NCBI GenBank assembly: GCA_040218815.1
Contig: JAVJQS010000003.1
Coordinates: forward strand, 186,001 to 250,000
Reading direction: 5' to 3'
Length of the DNA: 64,000 nt
Source of the DNA: JAVJQS01 sp040218815
Lineage (GTDB): Bacteria > Bacteroidota > Bacteroidia > Flavobacteriales_E > Vicingaceae
A program made the translations under genes and the position numbers. Numbering within the stretch: position 1 is the first letter of the stretch; every line of letters begins with the position of its first letter. The notes under the pieces are model-generated. The model was given only the letters and a program-made list of their open reading frames with translations. It was not told the DNA's origin and ran no database searches. Shown one piece after another: positions 55,089 through 64,000 of the stretch.

Positions 55089-58000
55089 ATGAAGGTTTTA
55101 AAATTCCTTCCTATTTTTTCTCTAGTCATTTTTATAAGTAATGATGTATATTCTCAATGTGGCACAGGAACTCCAACTTTTACTGCAGATTTATCTGGCA
55201 ATGTTGACTCAGCATGGACCAGCCCTGATACCCTAAGAGCAGATACATGTTGCGGTGCTACAGCACCAGATAAATGTGTAGCATTTAATTTAACCTTAGA
55301 TTCAGCAGCATCAGGTATAATATTCGACATTTGTGATGGAGCTATTCCACCAGGTGCACTATTTTATCAGATTGGATGTGGGCCAACTCAACAAGTCGGT
55401 GAAGTCCTATGCCTGAGCGGTCCAGGACCACATTACATAACATTTTGTAAACCTGGAAACAATAGTAACAGGTATTGTATTACATCCATACCTAAACCAA
55501 ATGCTGGGCCAGACTTAGCTGTTAATGATGGCTGTAGGGATACACTAAATGCAATTGGTTATGACGATACTACTATTGTTTGGACCTCCGTATTTCCAGG
55601 TGCAAGAGGAGATTACGACTCAAGTTTAACTTGTACGGAAGACTGTCCTGAGACAGTAGTAAATGGAGGAAACAATTACCCTGCCTTCATTGATTATGAG
55701 GTCTGTGGTAGACCAGTTGGTGGTTGCTTACCTACTCCAACTTGTGATACAGTGAGGGTATTTTTCTATACTACTTTAAATGTTACAATAACTCCTGAAA
55801 ATCCAACAGTTTGCTTTGGTCAAGCTGGAACGTGGATAAAAGCTAATCCTTCAGGAGGAAATCCGCCATACCTTTATAATTGGGACACGAACGAAACAAC
55901 AGATTCTATTTTTGTAGGAGTTGGTACCTATATTGTTGAATTATCAGATGGCTCAGGTTGTCCACCAACGTATGATACTGTTGTAGTTACTGAATTTGCT
56001 AATCCGATTCGCGCATTTGCCGGACCAGACACATCAGTTTGTGAACAGTTTCTACCAATTAATTTAATTGGAGCAGTTCAAGCGGCTTCAGGTGGAATAT
56101 GGTCTGGTGGTTCTGGAACATTTAACCCAAGTGATACAACTTTAAATACTTTTTATACCCCCTCTGCAACTGAACTAATGAATAACAGTGTTACTTTATT
56201 TTTGACAACAACCGGCAACGGCACTTGTCCTGCAGATGTTGACACTATCACTATCAGTTTAGAAGAATTTAATGCGAGCATTTCCATTTCAAACACTAAC
56301 GTAAGTTGTAAAAGTGGAAATGACGGAACCGCAGCTGTAACGGTAACAAATGGAGACCCACCTTTTACTTACCTCTGGGACACTACCCTCAGCTCACAAA
56401 CTACTGCAAGTATTTCTAACTTAACAACAGGAAGGTATTTCTTAACCGTTACAGATGCTAATGGTTGCTTTGATACCACATCAGTAAATATAGTTGAACC
56501 AGACACCTTATTAGCTTCTATTGATTCATCTTCAAACGTTGCTTGTAATGGTGGAAGTAATGGAACAGCAGCCGCTTCAGGAAGTGGTGGAACTCCACCT
56601 TATACCTTCGAGTGGCCTTCCTCCAACACGAATGCTAATGAATCTGGACTAAGTCAAGGAACTTATGTGGTGACTATTACTGATAATAATGGATGCACAG
56701 ACACAGCTGCGGTAACCATTAATCAACCAACTGTTTTACTGGCATCTATTGATTCTTCTACAGCTGTTTCATGTAATGGCGGAACCGATGGGAATGCTAC
56801 AGTTTCTGCAAATGGAGGAGTACCACCTTATACCTATAACTGGCCATCGGGAGGAACAAATCAAACAGAAAGTAGCCTTTTAGCCGGAAACTATATTGTT
56901 ACTGTTACCGACGCAAATGCTTGTTCAGACACAATTTTAGTAGTTATTACTGAACCTAGCTTATTAAGTTCTTCAATCTTATCTTTTACTAATGTTTCTT
57001 GTAATGGAGGGAATAATGGATCAGCTACTGTTAATGTAAACGGAGGAACACCACCCTATGCCTATAGCTGGCCTTCAGGGGGAACTTCTTCAATTGAAGG
57101 GGGCCTTGTAGCAGGAAGTTATGTGGTTACCATAACTGACAGTAATGGTTGTGTTGATTCAGCTGGAGCAACTATTAGTGAGCCTACTGTATTAATTGCT
57201 TCTATTTCTTCAGCAACAGATGTATCTTGTTTTGGTGGTAGTGATGGTGTAGCAATCGCTTCTGGACAAGGAGGAGTATTACCTTATACCTATGTTTGGC
57301 CATCAGGCAGCACTAGTGCAATTGAAACTGGCTTATCTGCAGGAAGTTACCAAGTAACAGTTAGTGATCAAAATGGTTGTACATCACTGATTACAGCAAT
57401 AATTAATGAACCAGACTCGATTACCATAAGAGCTAACATCACTCCTGTTTCTTGTAATGGTGGTTCAGATGGAACAATAACCGCAATTATTGAGGGTGGA
57501 ACTAGACCTTTTACCTACCTATGGACAACAGGAAGCACAGATTCTAGTATTTCAGCTTTATCAGCATCCAACTATGGGTTAAGTTTAACAGATGCAAACG
57601 GTTGTGTAATAGACTCTAGCTTTAATGTGATTGAACCTCAACCGATTGTAGTTACAACTTCAGAAGATGATACCATTTGTATTGGAAACAGCGCTGTTAT
57701 ATCTGTTTTAGCAACAGGAGGTAATGGAAATTTCTCTTACAGATGGGACAAAGAATTAGGTTTAGGAGCAAGCAAGACGGTAAATCCAATAACAACTACA
57801 ACTTATACGGTAAGTATAACAGATAGTAAAGCTTGCCCTATTGATCCTGATAGTGTGACTATATATGTTGAAGACTTAAAAAGCGATCCCCTTCTCGCAC
57901 AAAAAGAAGATGATATTTGCTTGGGAGAATCTACCACAGTGTTTGCTACACACAACGGAAAATTCGGACCATATACCTACATATGGAATACTTTAGGCTC

Positions 58001-58925
58001 TGGCCTAGGACCTTTTACTGTTAGTCCAACAAGCAATAGAAATTACATCATTAATGTTACTGATCGTTGTGGAATTACTATTTCAGACACCGTGGAAGTA
58101 TTGGTAAGTCCGTTTCCCATTATAAATTTACCAGACACTATTGATATTGGCTGTACTCCTCTAACTGTAAGATTTACAGACAGCTTAAATCAAAATACTC
58201 AAAACCTCAGCTACCAATGGGATTTTGGAGATGGAAATACAGCTTCAAGTAATCCAACTTCTCATACCTTTTTAAATTCGGGAGATTATCAAGTAAGCTT
58301 ATCCGTGATTAATCAGGCGGGTTGTGAAAGCATTAGTAATTCAGGTGGATATGTTTCTGTTAAACCAAGTCCAATCGCTGACTTTGATGCTAATCCACGA
58401 GAAACTGATATCAATAACCCTGAAGTGGTTTTTACTAATACATCAATAGGCGAAGACCAGTTTTATTGGGACTTTGGTTTACAAAGTGATATCGATTCAA
58501 CTAACAACCAAGTCAAAATAAACTACCCTGATACGGGAACTTATGAGATTATGCTAAGGGTAAAAAATTTATTTGGTTGTGAGGACTCAATAACAAAACT
58601 ATTAAGAGTTAATCCAGTATTTGATTTTGATATCCCAAATGCATTTAGTCCTGATCCAAATGGATCAAACGGAGGAATATACAATTCAAATGGCACCAAC
58701 AATGATGTATTTTTTGTTTTTGCAGATTATGTAAGAGAATTTCACATGATGATTTTTAATCGTTGGGGTGAATTAATATTTGAATCATTTGATATAAATA
58801 TTGGCTGGGATGGCTATTATAGAAATAAAATCTGTCAGCAAGATGTATATGTGTATAAAGTTAATATTACATGGACAGACGGAAGTAAAACGATTGAAGC
58901 AGGAGATATAACTTTATTTAGATAG
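55089..58925 (+). CDS. Giant SprB-repeat surface protein with T9SS sorting domain
   Basis: About 1278 residues from the ATG at 55089, which gives a signal peptide (MKVLKFLPIFSLVIFISNDV, ending near VYSQ). The centre has six clear and one degenerate SprB-type repeats of about 75 residues (VSCNGGNDGSA..., GGTPPYTYNWPSGGT, AGSYVVTITDSNGC). Two PKD domains follow (YQWDFGDGNTASSNPTSHTF and DQFYWDFGLQ...GTYEIMLRV), then the gliding-motility-associated C-terminal domain (IPNAFSPDPNGSN, MIFNRWGELIFES, DVYVYKVNITW). SprB-type adhesins move on the cell surface during gliding. The next gene encodes the matching PorP/SprF protein. Confidence 0.92.
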   Translation: MKVLKFLPIFSLVIFISNDVYSQCGTGTPTFTADLSGNVDSAWTSPDTLRADTCCGATAPDKCVAFNLTLDSAASGIIFDICDGAIPPGALFYQIGCGPTQQVGEVLCLSGPGPHYITFCKPGNNSNRYCITSIPKPNAGPDLAVNDGCRDTLNAIGYDDTTIVWTSVFPGARGDYDSSLTCTEDCPETVVNGGNNYPAFIDYEVCGRPVGGCLPTPTCDTVRVFFYTTLNVTITPENPTVCFGQAGTWIKANPSGGNPPYLYNWDTNETTDSIFVGVGTYIVELSDGSGCPPTYDTVVVTEFANPIRAFAGPDTSVCEQFLPINLIGAVQAASGGIWSGGSGTFNPSDTTLNTFYTPSATELMNNSVTLFLTTTGNGTCPADVDTITISLEEFNASISISNTNVSCKSGNDGTAAVTVTNGDPPFTYLWDTTLSSQTTASISNLTTGRYFLTVTDANGCFDTTSVNIVEPDTLLASIDSSSNVACNGGSNGTAAASGSGGTPPYTFEWPSSNTNANESGLSQGTYVVTITDNNGCTDTAAVTINQPTVLLASIDSSTAVSCNGGTDGNATVSANGGVPPYTYNWPSGGTNQTESSLLAGNYIVTVTDANACSDTILVVITEPSLLSSSILSFTNVSCNGGNNGSATVNVNGGTPPYAYSWPSGGTSSIEGGLVAGSYVVTITDSNGCVDSAGATISEPTVLIASISSATDVSCFGGSDGVAIASGQGGVLPYTYVWPSGSTSAIETGLSAGSYQVTVSDQNGCTSLITAIINEPDSITIRANITPVSCNGGSDGTITAIIEGGTRPFTYLWTTGSTDSSISALSASNYGLSLTDANGCVIDSSFNVIEPQPIVVTTSEDDTICIGNSAVISVLATGGNGNFSYRWDKELGLGASKTVNPITTTTYTVSITDSKACPIDPDSVTIYVEDLKSDPLLAQKEDDICLGESTTVFATHNGKFGPYTYIWNTLGSGLGPFTVSPTSNRNYIINVTDRCGITISDTVEVLVSPFPIINLPDTIDIGCTPLTVRFTDSLNQNTQNLSYQWDFGDGNTASSNPTSHTFLNSGDYQVSLSVINQAGCESISNSGGYVSVKPSPIADFDANPRETDINNPEVVFTNTSIGEDQFYWDFGLQSDIDSTNNQVKINYPDTGTYEIMLRVKNLFGCEDSITKLLRVNPVFDFDIPNAFSPDPNGSNGGIYNSNGTNNDVFFVFADYVREFHMMIFNRWGELIFESFDINIGWDGYYRNKICQQDVYVYKVNITWTDGSKTIEAGDITLFR

Positions 58926-58939
58926 GGTTTTAAAATATT

Positions 58940-59956
58940 ATGTTGGGAAAAAAATTCTATATTAATTATCTTTTTATATTGATCTTATTAATTTCAATAT
59001 CAAGGGATTCTAATGCCCAAGACCCTCAGTTCTCGCAGTTTTATGCAAATGCCTTATATTTAAATCCAGGCTTTACTGGAAATACCACCCAATTAAGATT
59101 TGCATCAACTTACCGAAATCAGTGGCCTAGTATACCAGGAGGGTTTAATTCTTATACTGCTGCCTTTGACTACAATATAGAAGCAGCAAAAAGTGGTGTT
59201 GGATTTTTAGCGACTCATGATAAATCCGGAAGTGGTGGACTAAGGTATACCAATATAGCTGGTTTTTATGCTGCACATTTACAACTTTCGAGAAAACTAG
59301 GACTTAGACCAGGGCTAAAATTATCCTATACTTTAAGGGATGTTGATCAATCTTCTTTGATTTTTGCAGATCAAATTGCCCGAGATGGAGCTCCAACCTC
59401 ATTGGAAAACATACAAGAAGGGATCGGATATGTGGATTTAGGTTTTGGTGCTGTACTTGCTCATTTAGAAAAATATTGGCTAGGTTTTTCATTAGATCAT
59501 CTTAATCGACCTAATTATTCTTTATTGGGTGGAGAGTCAGCTTTGCCAATCAAACTTTCAATCCATGGGGGATGGAATTTTGAGATTGACAAACCAGGAA
59601 GTAATTACGGAACCAATACCATACGAGCTATTGCTCACTATAAAGCTCAACAAGATTGGGATCAATTTGATATTGGTGGGTATTATGAGGCTTTCCCTTT
59701 GGTTTTTGGGTTGTGGTATAGAGGAATCCCTGGATTTAAATCATACCAGCCAGGTTACGCCAATAATGATGCGATAGTTATGCTTTTAGGAATGAAAGTT
59801 AACGACCTCAGAATTGGTTACAGTTACGATTTAACCATATCTCGTTTAGTATCTAACACAGGAGGAGCACACGAGATTTCATTAATCTATGAAGTAGCAA
59901 GTCGAAGGAAGAAAAGAAGCAGAAAGCGTTTTCTAGTACCTTGTGCAAAATTTTAG
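58940..59956 (+). CDS. PorP/SprF family type IX secretion membrane protein
   Basis: A 338-residue outer-membrane protein with a signal peptide (FILILLISISRDSNAQ) directly followed by the family hallmark DPQFSQFYANALYLNPGFTG. Further PorP/SprF blocks are RNQWPSIPGGFNSYTAAFDY, GVGFLATHDKSG and GLWYRGIPGF, and the chain is rich in beta strands throughout. SprF is needed for delivery of SprB, and pairs of SprB-like cargo and SprF-like partner are usual. Here it starts 14 nt after the cargo gene, supporting a dedicated pair. Confidence 0.95.
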   Translation: MLGKKFYINYLFILILLISISRDSNAQDPQFSQFYANALYLNPGFTGNTTQLRFASTYRNQWPSIPGGFNSYTAAFDYNIEAAKSGVGFLATHDKSGSGGLRYTNIAGFYAAHLQLSRKLGLRPGLKLSYTLRDVDQSSLIFADQIARDGAPTSLENIQEGIGYVDLGFGAVLAHLEKYWLGFSLDHLNRPNYSLLGGESALPIKLSIHGGWNFEIDKPGSNYGTNTIRAIAHYKAQQDWDQFDIGGYYEAFPLVFGLWYRGIPGFKSYQPGYANNDAIVMLLGMKVNDLRIGYSYDLTISRLVSNTGGAHEISLIYEVASRRKKRSRKRFLVPCAKF

Positions 59957-60053
59957 CCTTTCAATTCTTTTAATTATGCTTTATTAACAGGAATTTCAAG
60001 CATAAACAAGAACAAAGCACTATCTTAACAAGAACCATAACAAAACCAAAAAA

Positions 60054-60833
60054 ATGAACAGTTTAAAATTGAAAAAAATCCCAACCTTAGCTTTTTTATT
60101 GATATTTCTAATCGCATGCAGCGATGATGAAACAAGTGAAAGTAATCCTGCAAAAAGTAAAGTTGAAGTTCGACTAACAGATTCTCCAGCTAATTATTCT
60201 GAGATTAATGTTGACATCAGAGAAGTTCAGGTTCAAAATAATGGCTGGATTAACTTAACCACACAAACAGGAATTTATAACCTTCTTGATTTTAGAAATG
60301 GAATTGATACCTTAATTGCTTCAGATTCTATACCAAGCGGAAGAATCAATCAAGTTAGACTAATTCTAGGAGACAGTAATTCAATTGTGGTTGACGGCGT
60401 TGAATATCCATTGACCATTCCATCTGGATCTCAATCCGGCCTTAAATTATTGGTTAACGATGACCTAATTCCAAACATTACTTATTCGCTGTTGCTTGAT
60501 TTCGATGCTGCAAAATCTATCGTTAAAACCGGTAATGGGGAATACAAACTTAAACCAGTCATTAAAGTAATTACAGAAGGGATTGATGGCGGAATTGAAG
60601 GACATCTAAATCCTAACACGGTTCCAACAATGATATATGCTTTAAATGGAGCAGACACAGCTGGCGGTGCAATTGCTGACTCCTTGGGGTATTTCTTAAT
60701 TAATGGCTTAGATTCAGGGACTTATAATGTAATAATTAACCCCCAAACTCCATATAAAAAAGATACAATTCAATCTAATACCGTAAACAACGGAAGTATA
60801 TTGAACTTAGGAACAATCAACTTAACTCAATAG
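60054..60833 (+). CDS. DUF4382 lipoprotein
   Basis: A 259-residue lipoprotein (lipobox FLIACSDDE). The DUF4382 domain spans about residues 37-175 (VEVRLTDSPANYSEINVDIR, WINLTTQTGIYNLLDF, SIPSGRINQVRLILGDSN, LKPVIKVITEGIDGGIEGHL). A carboxypeptidase-regulatory-like beta-sandwich follows to the end (YFLINGLDSGTYNVIINP). Probably surface- or periplasm-facing; function unknown. It ends before a strong terminator. Confidence 0.88.
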   Translation: MNSLKLKKIPTLAFLLIFLIACSDDETSESNPAKSKVEVRLTDSPANYSEINVDIREVQVQNNGWINLTTQTGIYNLLDFRNGIDTLIASDSIPSGRINQVRLILGDSNSIVVDGVEYPLTIPSGSQSGLKLLVNDDLIPNITYSLLLDFDAAKSIVKTGNGEYKLKPVIKVITEGIDGGIEGHLNPNTVPTMIYALNGADTAGGAIADSLGYFLINGLDSGTYNVIINPQTPYKKDTIQSNTVNNGSILNLGTINLTQ

Positions 60834-60878
60834 TAGAAGATTTTCTAGAGAACTTCTAGAATTAAAAAAATGGCTAAA

Positions 60879-60922
60879 AATGAATAAAATAAACAAAGCT
60901 TTATTTTATTCATTTTTTTTTT
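60879..60922 (+). terminator. Terminator after DUF4382 lipoprotein gene
   Basis: A perfect 15-bp stem (aatgaataaaataaa and its complement) with a six-base loop (caaagc) runs into about ten T residues. It lies 46 nt after the stop. The A/T-rich stem is long enough to be stable. Confidence 0.85.
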
Positions 60923-60986
60923 GAGTTGATATAAAAATTGAGATCTATTGATTGAATTTTCTATTAACTACTTATGAGCCTTAAAA

Positions 60987-61700
60987 TTACTGATGTATTC
61001 CTACCCTTAATCCAATCTCTAAATTAGGTAAGTCAGGTAAATCACTGTCTTCGGTAAATAAGCTTGACAAGCGATAGCGACCATAGAAAACAAAGCGATT
61101 AAATCCTATTCTAGCTAGCAATCCGTACTCAACTCTTTCAGTATATTCCAAGTCAACATTTACTGTTTTAGTTTTTCCAGCACCTGGTGTTTGGTTGCGT
61201 TCTACCGTCTGATTTTTAATCCGATAATTAACTCCAGCATAGCCACCAAAATCAACAAAAGTTCCTGTAGAATGATGCCGGTTTCTAATTTTTAATCGAG
61301 TAAAAGGCGCCACTTGAACACTGTTAAAAACTATCTTTTCTCGCTTATGTAGTAACCTATTGGGTACTATTTTCGAAGAGTCTTGCTCCAAATGGAATGA
61401 TGAATAATGATACTGCATATCAAAGCCTATCTCTAACCATTTCGCCATGCGCCACTTCCATAGGTAACCCAGATTAAAAGCCGAAGATTTCCCATATTTT
61501 AATTGAGCACTATCATTACTTTCCCCTGCGATAAATCCATATCCTATGAATGGATGCCCGTAATAATCCAAATTTGGTCCCTTCTTACGCTGGGTGAGTT
61601 CTTTTAAATTTCTTCCATATTTATCTGCAGAATCAGCTTGACCAAACAATACGGTTGTTGAAAACAAAAAGACAGTGATTAAAATTGGTTTTCGCAACAT
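60987..61700 (-). CDS. Probable outer-membrane beta-barrel protein
   Basis: About 237 residues from the ATG at 61700, which yields a signal peptide (MLRKPILITVFLFSTTVLFG). The longer frame from 61811 would overlap the divergent threonine aldolase gene. The mature chain alternates aromatic and polar residues in strand-like segments (LEIGFDMQYHYSSFHLE, TFVDFGGYAGVNYRI, RVEYGLLARIGFNRFVFYGR) and ends in a strand with a terminal aromatic-like pattern (LEIGLRVGIHQ). It suits an outer-membrane barrel of eight or so strands. No specific family is recognised. Confidence 0.72.
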   Translation of the reverse strand: MLRKPILITVFLFSTTVLFGQADSADKYGRNLKELTQRKKGPNLDYYGHPFIGYGFIAGESNDSAQLKYGKSSAFNLGYLWKWRMAKWLEIGFDMQYHYSSFHLEQDSSKIVPNRLLHKREKIVFNSVQVAPFTRLKIRNRHHSTGTFVDFGGYAGVNYRIKNQTVERNQTPGAGKTKTVNVDLEYTERVEYGLLARIGFNRFVFYGRYRLSSLFTEDSDLPDLPNLEIGLRVGIHQ

Positions 61701-61767
61701 AGGAAGCTTATTTTTATGGCTCGAAGGCCGCAAAGATACGGCAACTAAAATACGAAAAGCCACATAG

Positions 61768-62781
61768 ATGATTATTGATTTAAGAAGTGATACAGTTACA
61801 AAACCCACCAATGCAATGAAGGAGGCTATGTTTCAGGCCAAAGTAGGTGATGATGTGTTGGGTGATGATCCTACAGTTATCGCCTTAGAAGAGAAAGCAG
61901 CTCAACTTTTTGGTCACGAAGCAGCTTTGTTTTGCCCTTCTGGTACCATGACAAACCAAATTGCAATTAAGGTGCATACTAATTCACCAGGAGAAGTGAT
62001 TTGTGATGAATTAGCGCATATTTACCGCTATGAAGGCGGTGGAATTGGTTTTAACTCGGGCTTATCTGCCAAACTACTAAAAGGCAATAGAGGCAGGTAT
62101 AGTTTAGCACAACTGATTCCTGAAATTAATGCGGATGATGTACACTTTCCTCCTACCCAATTGGTTTCAATAGAAAATACTTGTAATAAAGGAGGTGGCT
62201 GCTGCTGGGATTTAAAAGAGATTAAAAAAATTGCATCCTTTTGCAAAGAAGAAAAATTACCCTTGCATTTAGACGGTGCAAGACTTTATAATGCCTTAGT
62301 TGCGAAAAATACAACACCTGCTGATATGGGACAGCAATTCGATAGTATTTCACTTTGCTTATCTAAAGGTTTAGGATGCCCTGTTGGTTCATTACTAATA
62401 GGAAATAAGAGGTTTATAAAACAAGCTCGAAGAATTCGTAAAGTTTTGGGAGGAGGCATGCGACAAGCAGGTTATTTAGCAGCTGCTGGGATTTACGCTT
62501 TAGATAATAACGTAGATCGCTTGAAAACAGACCATGAAAATGCAAAAACACTAGGTCAAATAATGGCAAAAAAGTCATTTGTTCAAGAAGTTCTTCCAGT
62601 AGAAACCAACATCTTGATTTTCAAGTTAGATGATACCATCAATTCAGAAGACTACCTTAATAAATTAAAGGAAAACGGTATTCGCGCAGTTGGTATGGGT
62701 CATCAAACAATCAGATTTGTCACTCATTTAGGTATTGGAAATCAAGAGATGGAGCAGTTAATAAAATACTTGGATAAGTAA
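61768..62781 (+). CDS. ltaE: Low-specificity L-threonine aldolase
   Basis: A PLP enzyme splitting L-threonine or L-allo-threonine into glycine and acetaldehyde. The 337-residue chain begins with the family hallmark IDLRSDTVTKPTNAM, has VGDDVLGDDPTV, the CPSGTMTNQIA and LHLDGARLYNA motifs, and the PLP-binding Lys200 in CLSKGLGCPVGS. It is transcribed divergently from the barrel protein gene, 67 nt apart. Confidence 0.95.
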   Translation: MIIDLRSDTVTKPTNAMKEAMFQAKVGDDVLGDDPTVIALEEKAAQLFGHEAALFCPSGTMTNQIAIKVHTNSPGEVICDELAHIYRYEGGGIGFNSGLSAKLLKGNRGRYSLAQLIPEINADDVHFPPTQLVSIENTCNKGGGCCWDLKEIKKIASFCKEEKLPLHLDGARLYNALVAKNTTPADMGQQFDSISLCLSKGLGCPVGSLLIGNKRFIKQARRIRKVLGGGMRQAGYLAAAGIYALDNNVDRLKTDHENAKTLGQIMAKKSFVQEVLPVETNILIFKLDDTINSEDYLNKLKENGIRAVGMGHQTIRFVTHLGIGNQEMEQLIKYLDK

Positions 62782-62797
62782 AAATGGCTTCAATCCA

Positions 62798-63610
62798 TTA
62801 ATTTTCAACTTCTAATTCCACAAAATAGCCACCATATTTCCGAATATTAATGACAATATCGCCCTCAAATAGTAAATATTGACCCTTTATGCCCATGAGT
62901 TTTCCTACTAATGTTGGCTCTTTATCTAAATTGTGACTTTTTACTTTTTGCGGGAACTGGATTACAGGGTATTCCATTTCATAAATCTTGTCATCCTTGG
63001 CTGCAAACTCATTAAATTCATTATTCATTTTTTCTTGGAGTAATTCTTTCGTTTCTAACACATCAACATCAGAAGCCAGCTCATTTTTGAGCATGCGTTG
63101 CCATGGTGTTTTATCAGCTGCAAATTGTTTCAAGTCTACTTCAATCATGCCTGCTTGATAACGGTTTTCAGTTTCAGCAATTTTCACCGCCTTCCATGCC
63201 CCTTGATCAATCCATCGATAAGGTACTTGAGTTGCTCGAGTTACCCCTACTTTTATTCCAGAGGCAATCGCCAAGTAAACTACATGAGGTTGGTTGTGGT
63301 TTTTTTCTTCCCATTCTGGATCTCTCCCCCTACCTAAATGAGCTTCACATAACTCTGGTCGAATGATGCACTCCGCATTTTGCGGTGCATCACGAAAACA
63401 TGGAAAGCAAAAACCTTGCGCAAAGGATTTATTGGTTTTTCTGCCGCAGTTAATACAATTAATCAAGCCAGTGAAGTGCATTTTAAGTGATGAGCCAACT
63501 AAATCTGTCATATTTACCTTTTCCTCACCTAATGGCAGCGTATATTTTATAGGCGTTGCATATTCAGTTTGCATTTTTCTGAGGTTTCCTTCAACTACTA
63601 ATTTTTCCAT
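62798..63610 (-). CDS. DUF2797 protein
   Basis: A 270-residue soluble protein with zinc-knuckle-like cysteines (INCINCGRK and GFCFPCFRDAP) around residues 51-75, then CEAHLGRGRDPEWEEKNHNQ and VVYLAIASGIKVGVTRATQV, which ends in RWIDQGAWKA. The last block resembles a GIY-YIG-like arrangement (Y-L...KVG.TR...R), so a nucleic-acid role is plausible but unproven. The family (DUF2797) is widespread in Bacteroidota. It converges with ltaE, 16 nt apart. Confidence 0.85.
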   Translation of the reverse strand: MEKLVVEGNLRKMQTEYATPIKYTLPLGEEKVNMTDLVGSSLKMHFTGLINCINCGRKTNKSFAQGFCFPCFRDAPQNAECIIRPELCEAHLGRGRDPEWEEKNHNQPHVVYLAIASGIKVGVTRATQVPYRWIDQGAWKAVKIAETENRYQAGMIEVDLKQFAADKTPWQRMLKNELASDVDVLETKELLQEKMNNEFNEFAAKDDKIYEMEYPVIQFPQKVKSHNLDKEPTLVGKLMGIKGQYLLFEGDIVINIRKYGGYFVELEVEN

Positions 63611-63699
63611 TGAGCGAATTTAATTGAAATTGAAAACAACTCAAGCTGATTTCTAAAATTCATAATGGTTTTAATAATTTAGGCCTTCAATCCAATGCT

Positions 63700-64000
63700 T
63701 TGCAAAATCTAAAAAACAGCAATATTTTCCTTTTATTCTTGGTCTTAGGGTTCATCCTATATGGCAATACCTTAACGCATGAATATGCGTTAGATGATGC
63801 CATTGTAATTAATGACAATACATTTACAAAAAAAGGATTTTCTGGTATTTGGGATCAACTGAGCAATGATCAATTCATGGGGTTTTATGGAGAGAAAAAA
63901 GAATTGGTTTCAGGAGGCAGGTACCGCCCCTTATCTATGGTAGTATTTAATATCCAATATGCAATTGCAGGAGAAAATGCTACTGTAAGTCATTTAATAA
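63700..64000 (+). CDS. TMTC-like (DUF1736/TPR) membrane protein, N-terminal part
   Basis: The frame is open to the right edge. It reads QNLKNSNIFLLFLVLGFILY, then GNTLTHEYALDDAIVINDN and FTKKGFSGIWDQL, with GGRYRPLSMVVFNIQYAI near the edge. A first hydrophobic helix followed by an EYALDD acidic motif and a GRYRPLS block is typical of large TPR-containing membrane proteins related to TMTC O-mannosyltransferases. There is no ATG; TTG at 63700 is the nearest plausible start, and the frame is open back to 63634. Confidence 0.7.
   Translation, partial: MQNLKNSNIFLLFLVLGFILYGNTLTHEYALDDAIVINDNTFTKKGFSGIWDQLSNDQFMGFYGEKKELVSGGRYRPLSMVVFNIQYAIAGENATVSHLI

Noticed and set aside
1..64000. tRNA, rRNA, tmRNA or riboswitch genes
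   Set aside because: None of the gaps shows the conserved words or cloverleaf arms expected; a covariance search would be needed to exclude divergent ones.

Overview
The window is a chromosomal segment from a member of the Bacteroidota, most likely order Flavobacteriales. The evidence is the A+T-rich sequence, two surface proteins ending in the gliding-motility/type IX secretion (T9SS) C-terminal domain, a PorP/SprF-like outer-membrane protein, a T9SS plug-type lipoprotein, TAnnTTTG-type promoter boxes, and Bacteroidota-specific families (DUF2480, DUF6503, DUF6624, AlkC-like). A complete Na+-translocating NADH:quinone reductase operon and a lycopene cyclase fit a marine, carotenoid-bearing aerobe. 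The genus cannot be settled by reading alone. No rRNA, tRNA or CRISPR array was found.

Layout. 1-8800: the end of an MscS channel, a repeat-rich T9SS cargo protein, a lipoprotein overlapping uvrA, an ECF-like sigma factor with a small partner, and a DUF1648 membrane protein. 8800-15400: nth, bcp, recA, a TPR lipoprotein coupled to an ABC-F ATPase, and thiL. 15600-16160: a RelE/ParE-type toxin-antitoxin pair. 16300-23060: the suf Fe-S cluster operon (sufA, B, C, D, S, E, a MIP18-like gene, DUF2480). 23150-28250: a DUF4139 protein with an inserted regulatory-like domain, a lipoprotein gene flanked by a duplicated transporter 3' end, and an SLC12/APC transporter. 28420-34440: nqrABCDEF on the minus strand with a clear terminator. 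34630-39020: the T9SS plug protein, a long non-coding stretch built of nested inverted repeats, then apaG, a K+-filter glutamate-receptor-like channel, a small GNAT protein and a DUF1801 protein.

The accessory region runs from about 39070 to 47600. It holds a 1260-residue protein of unknown function with a nuclease-like N-terminus. This gene is bracketed by 16-nt inverted sequences and ends at an attC-like fold. A cassette-like membrane-protein gene follows, then hsp20, and then at least four decaying genes (hsp20 relic, DUF6624, glycine-zipper, ChaN). From 47800 to the end the content is again ordinary: a TRL-like lipoprotein, acs, an AlkC-like protein, nfeD with an SPFH protein, crtY, ybaB, an SprB-repeat T9SS cargo protein with its PorP/SprF partner, a DUF4382 lipoprotein, a beta-barrel-like protein, threonine aldolase, a DUF2797 protein, and the start of a TMTC-like membrane protein.

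The best candidate for an undescribed system is the 39070-43034 segment. Second is the nested fold-back element at 36349-36540. Third is the lipoprotein gene at 25350-26006, which sits between two copies of a transporter gene's 3' end.
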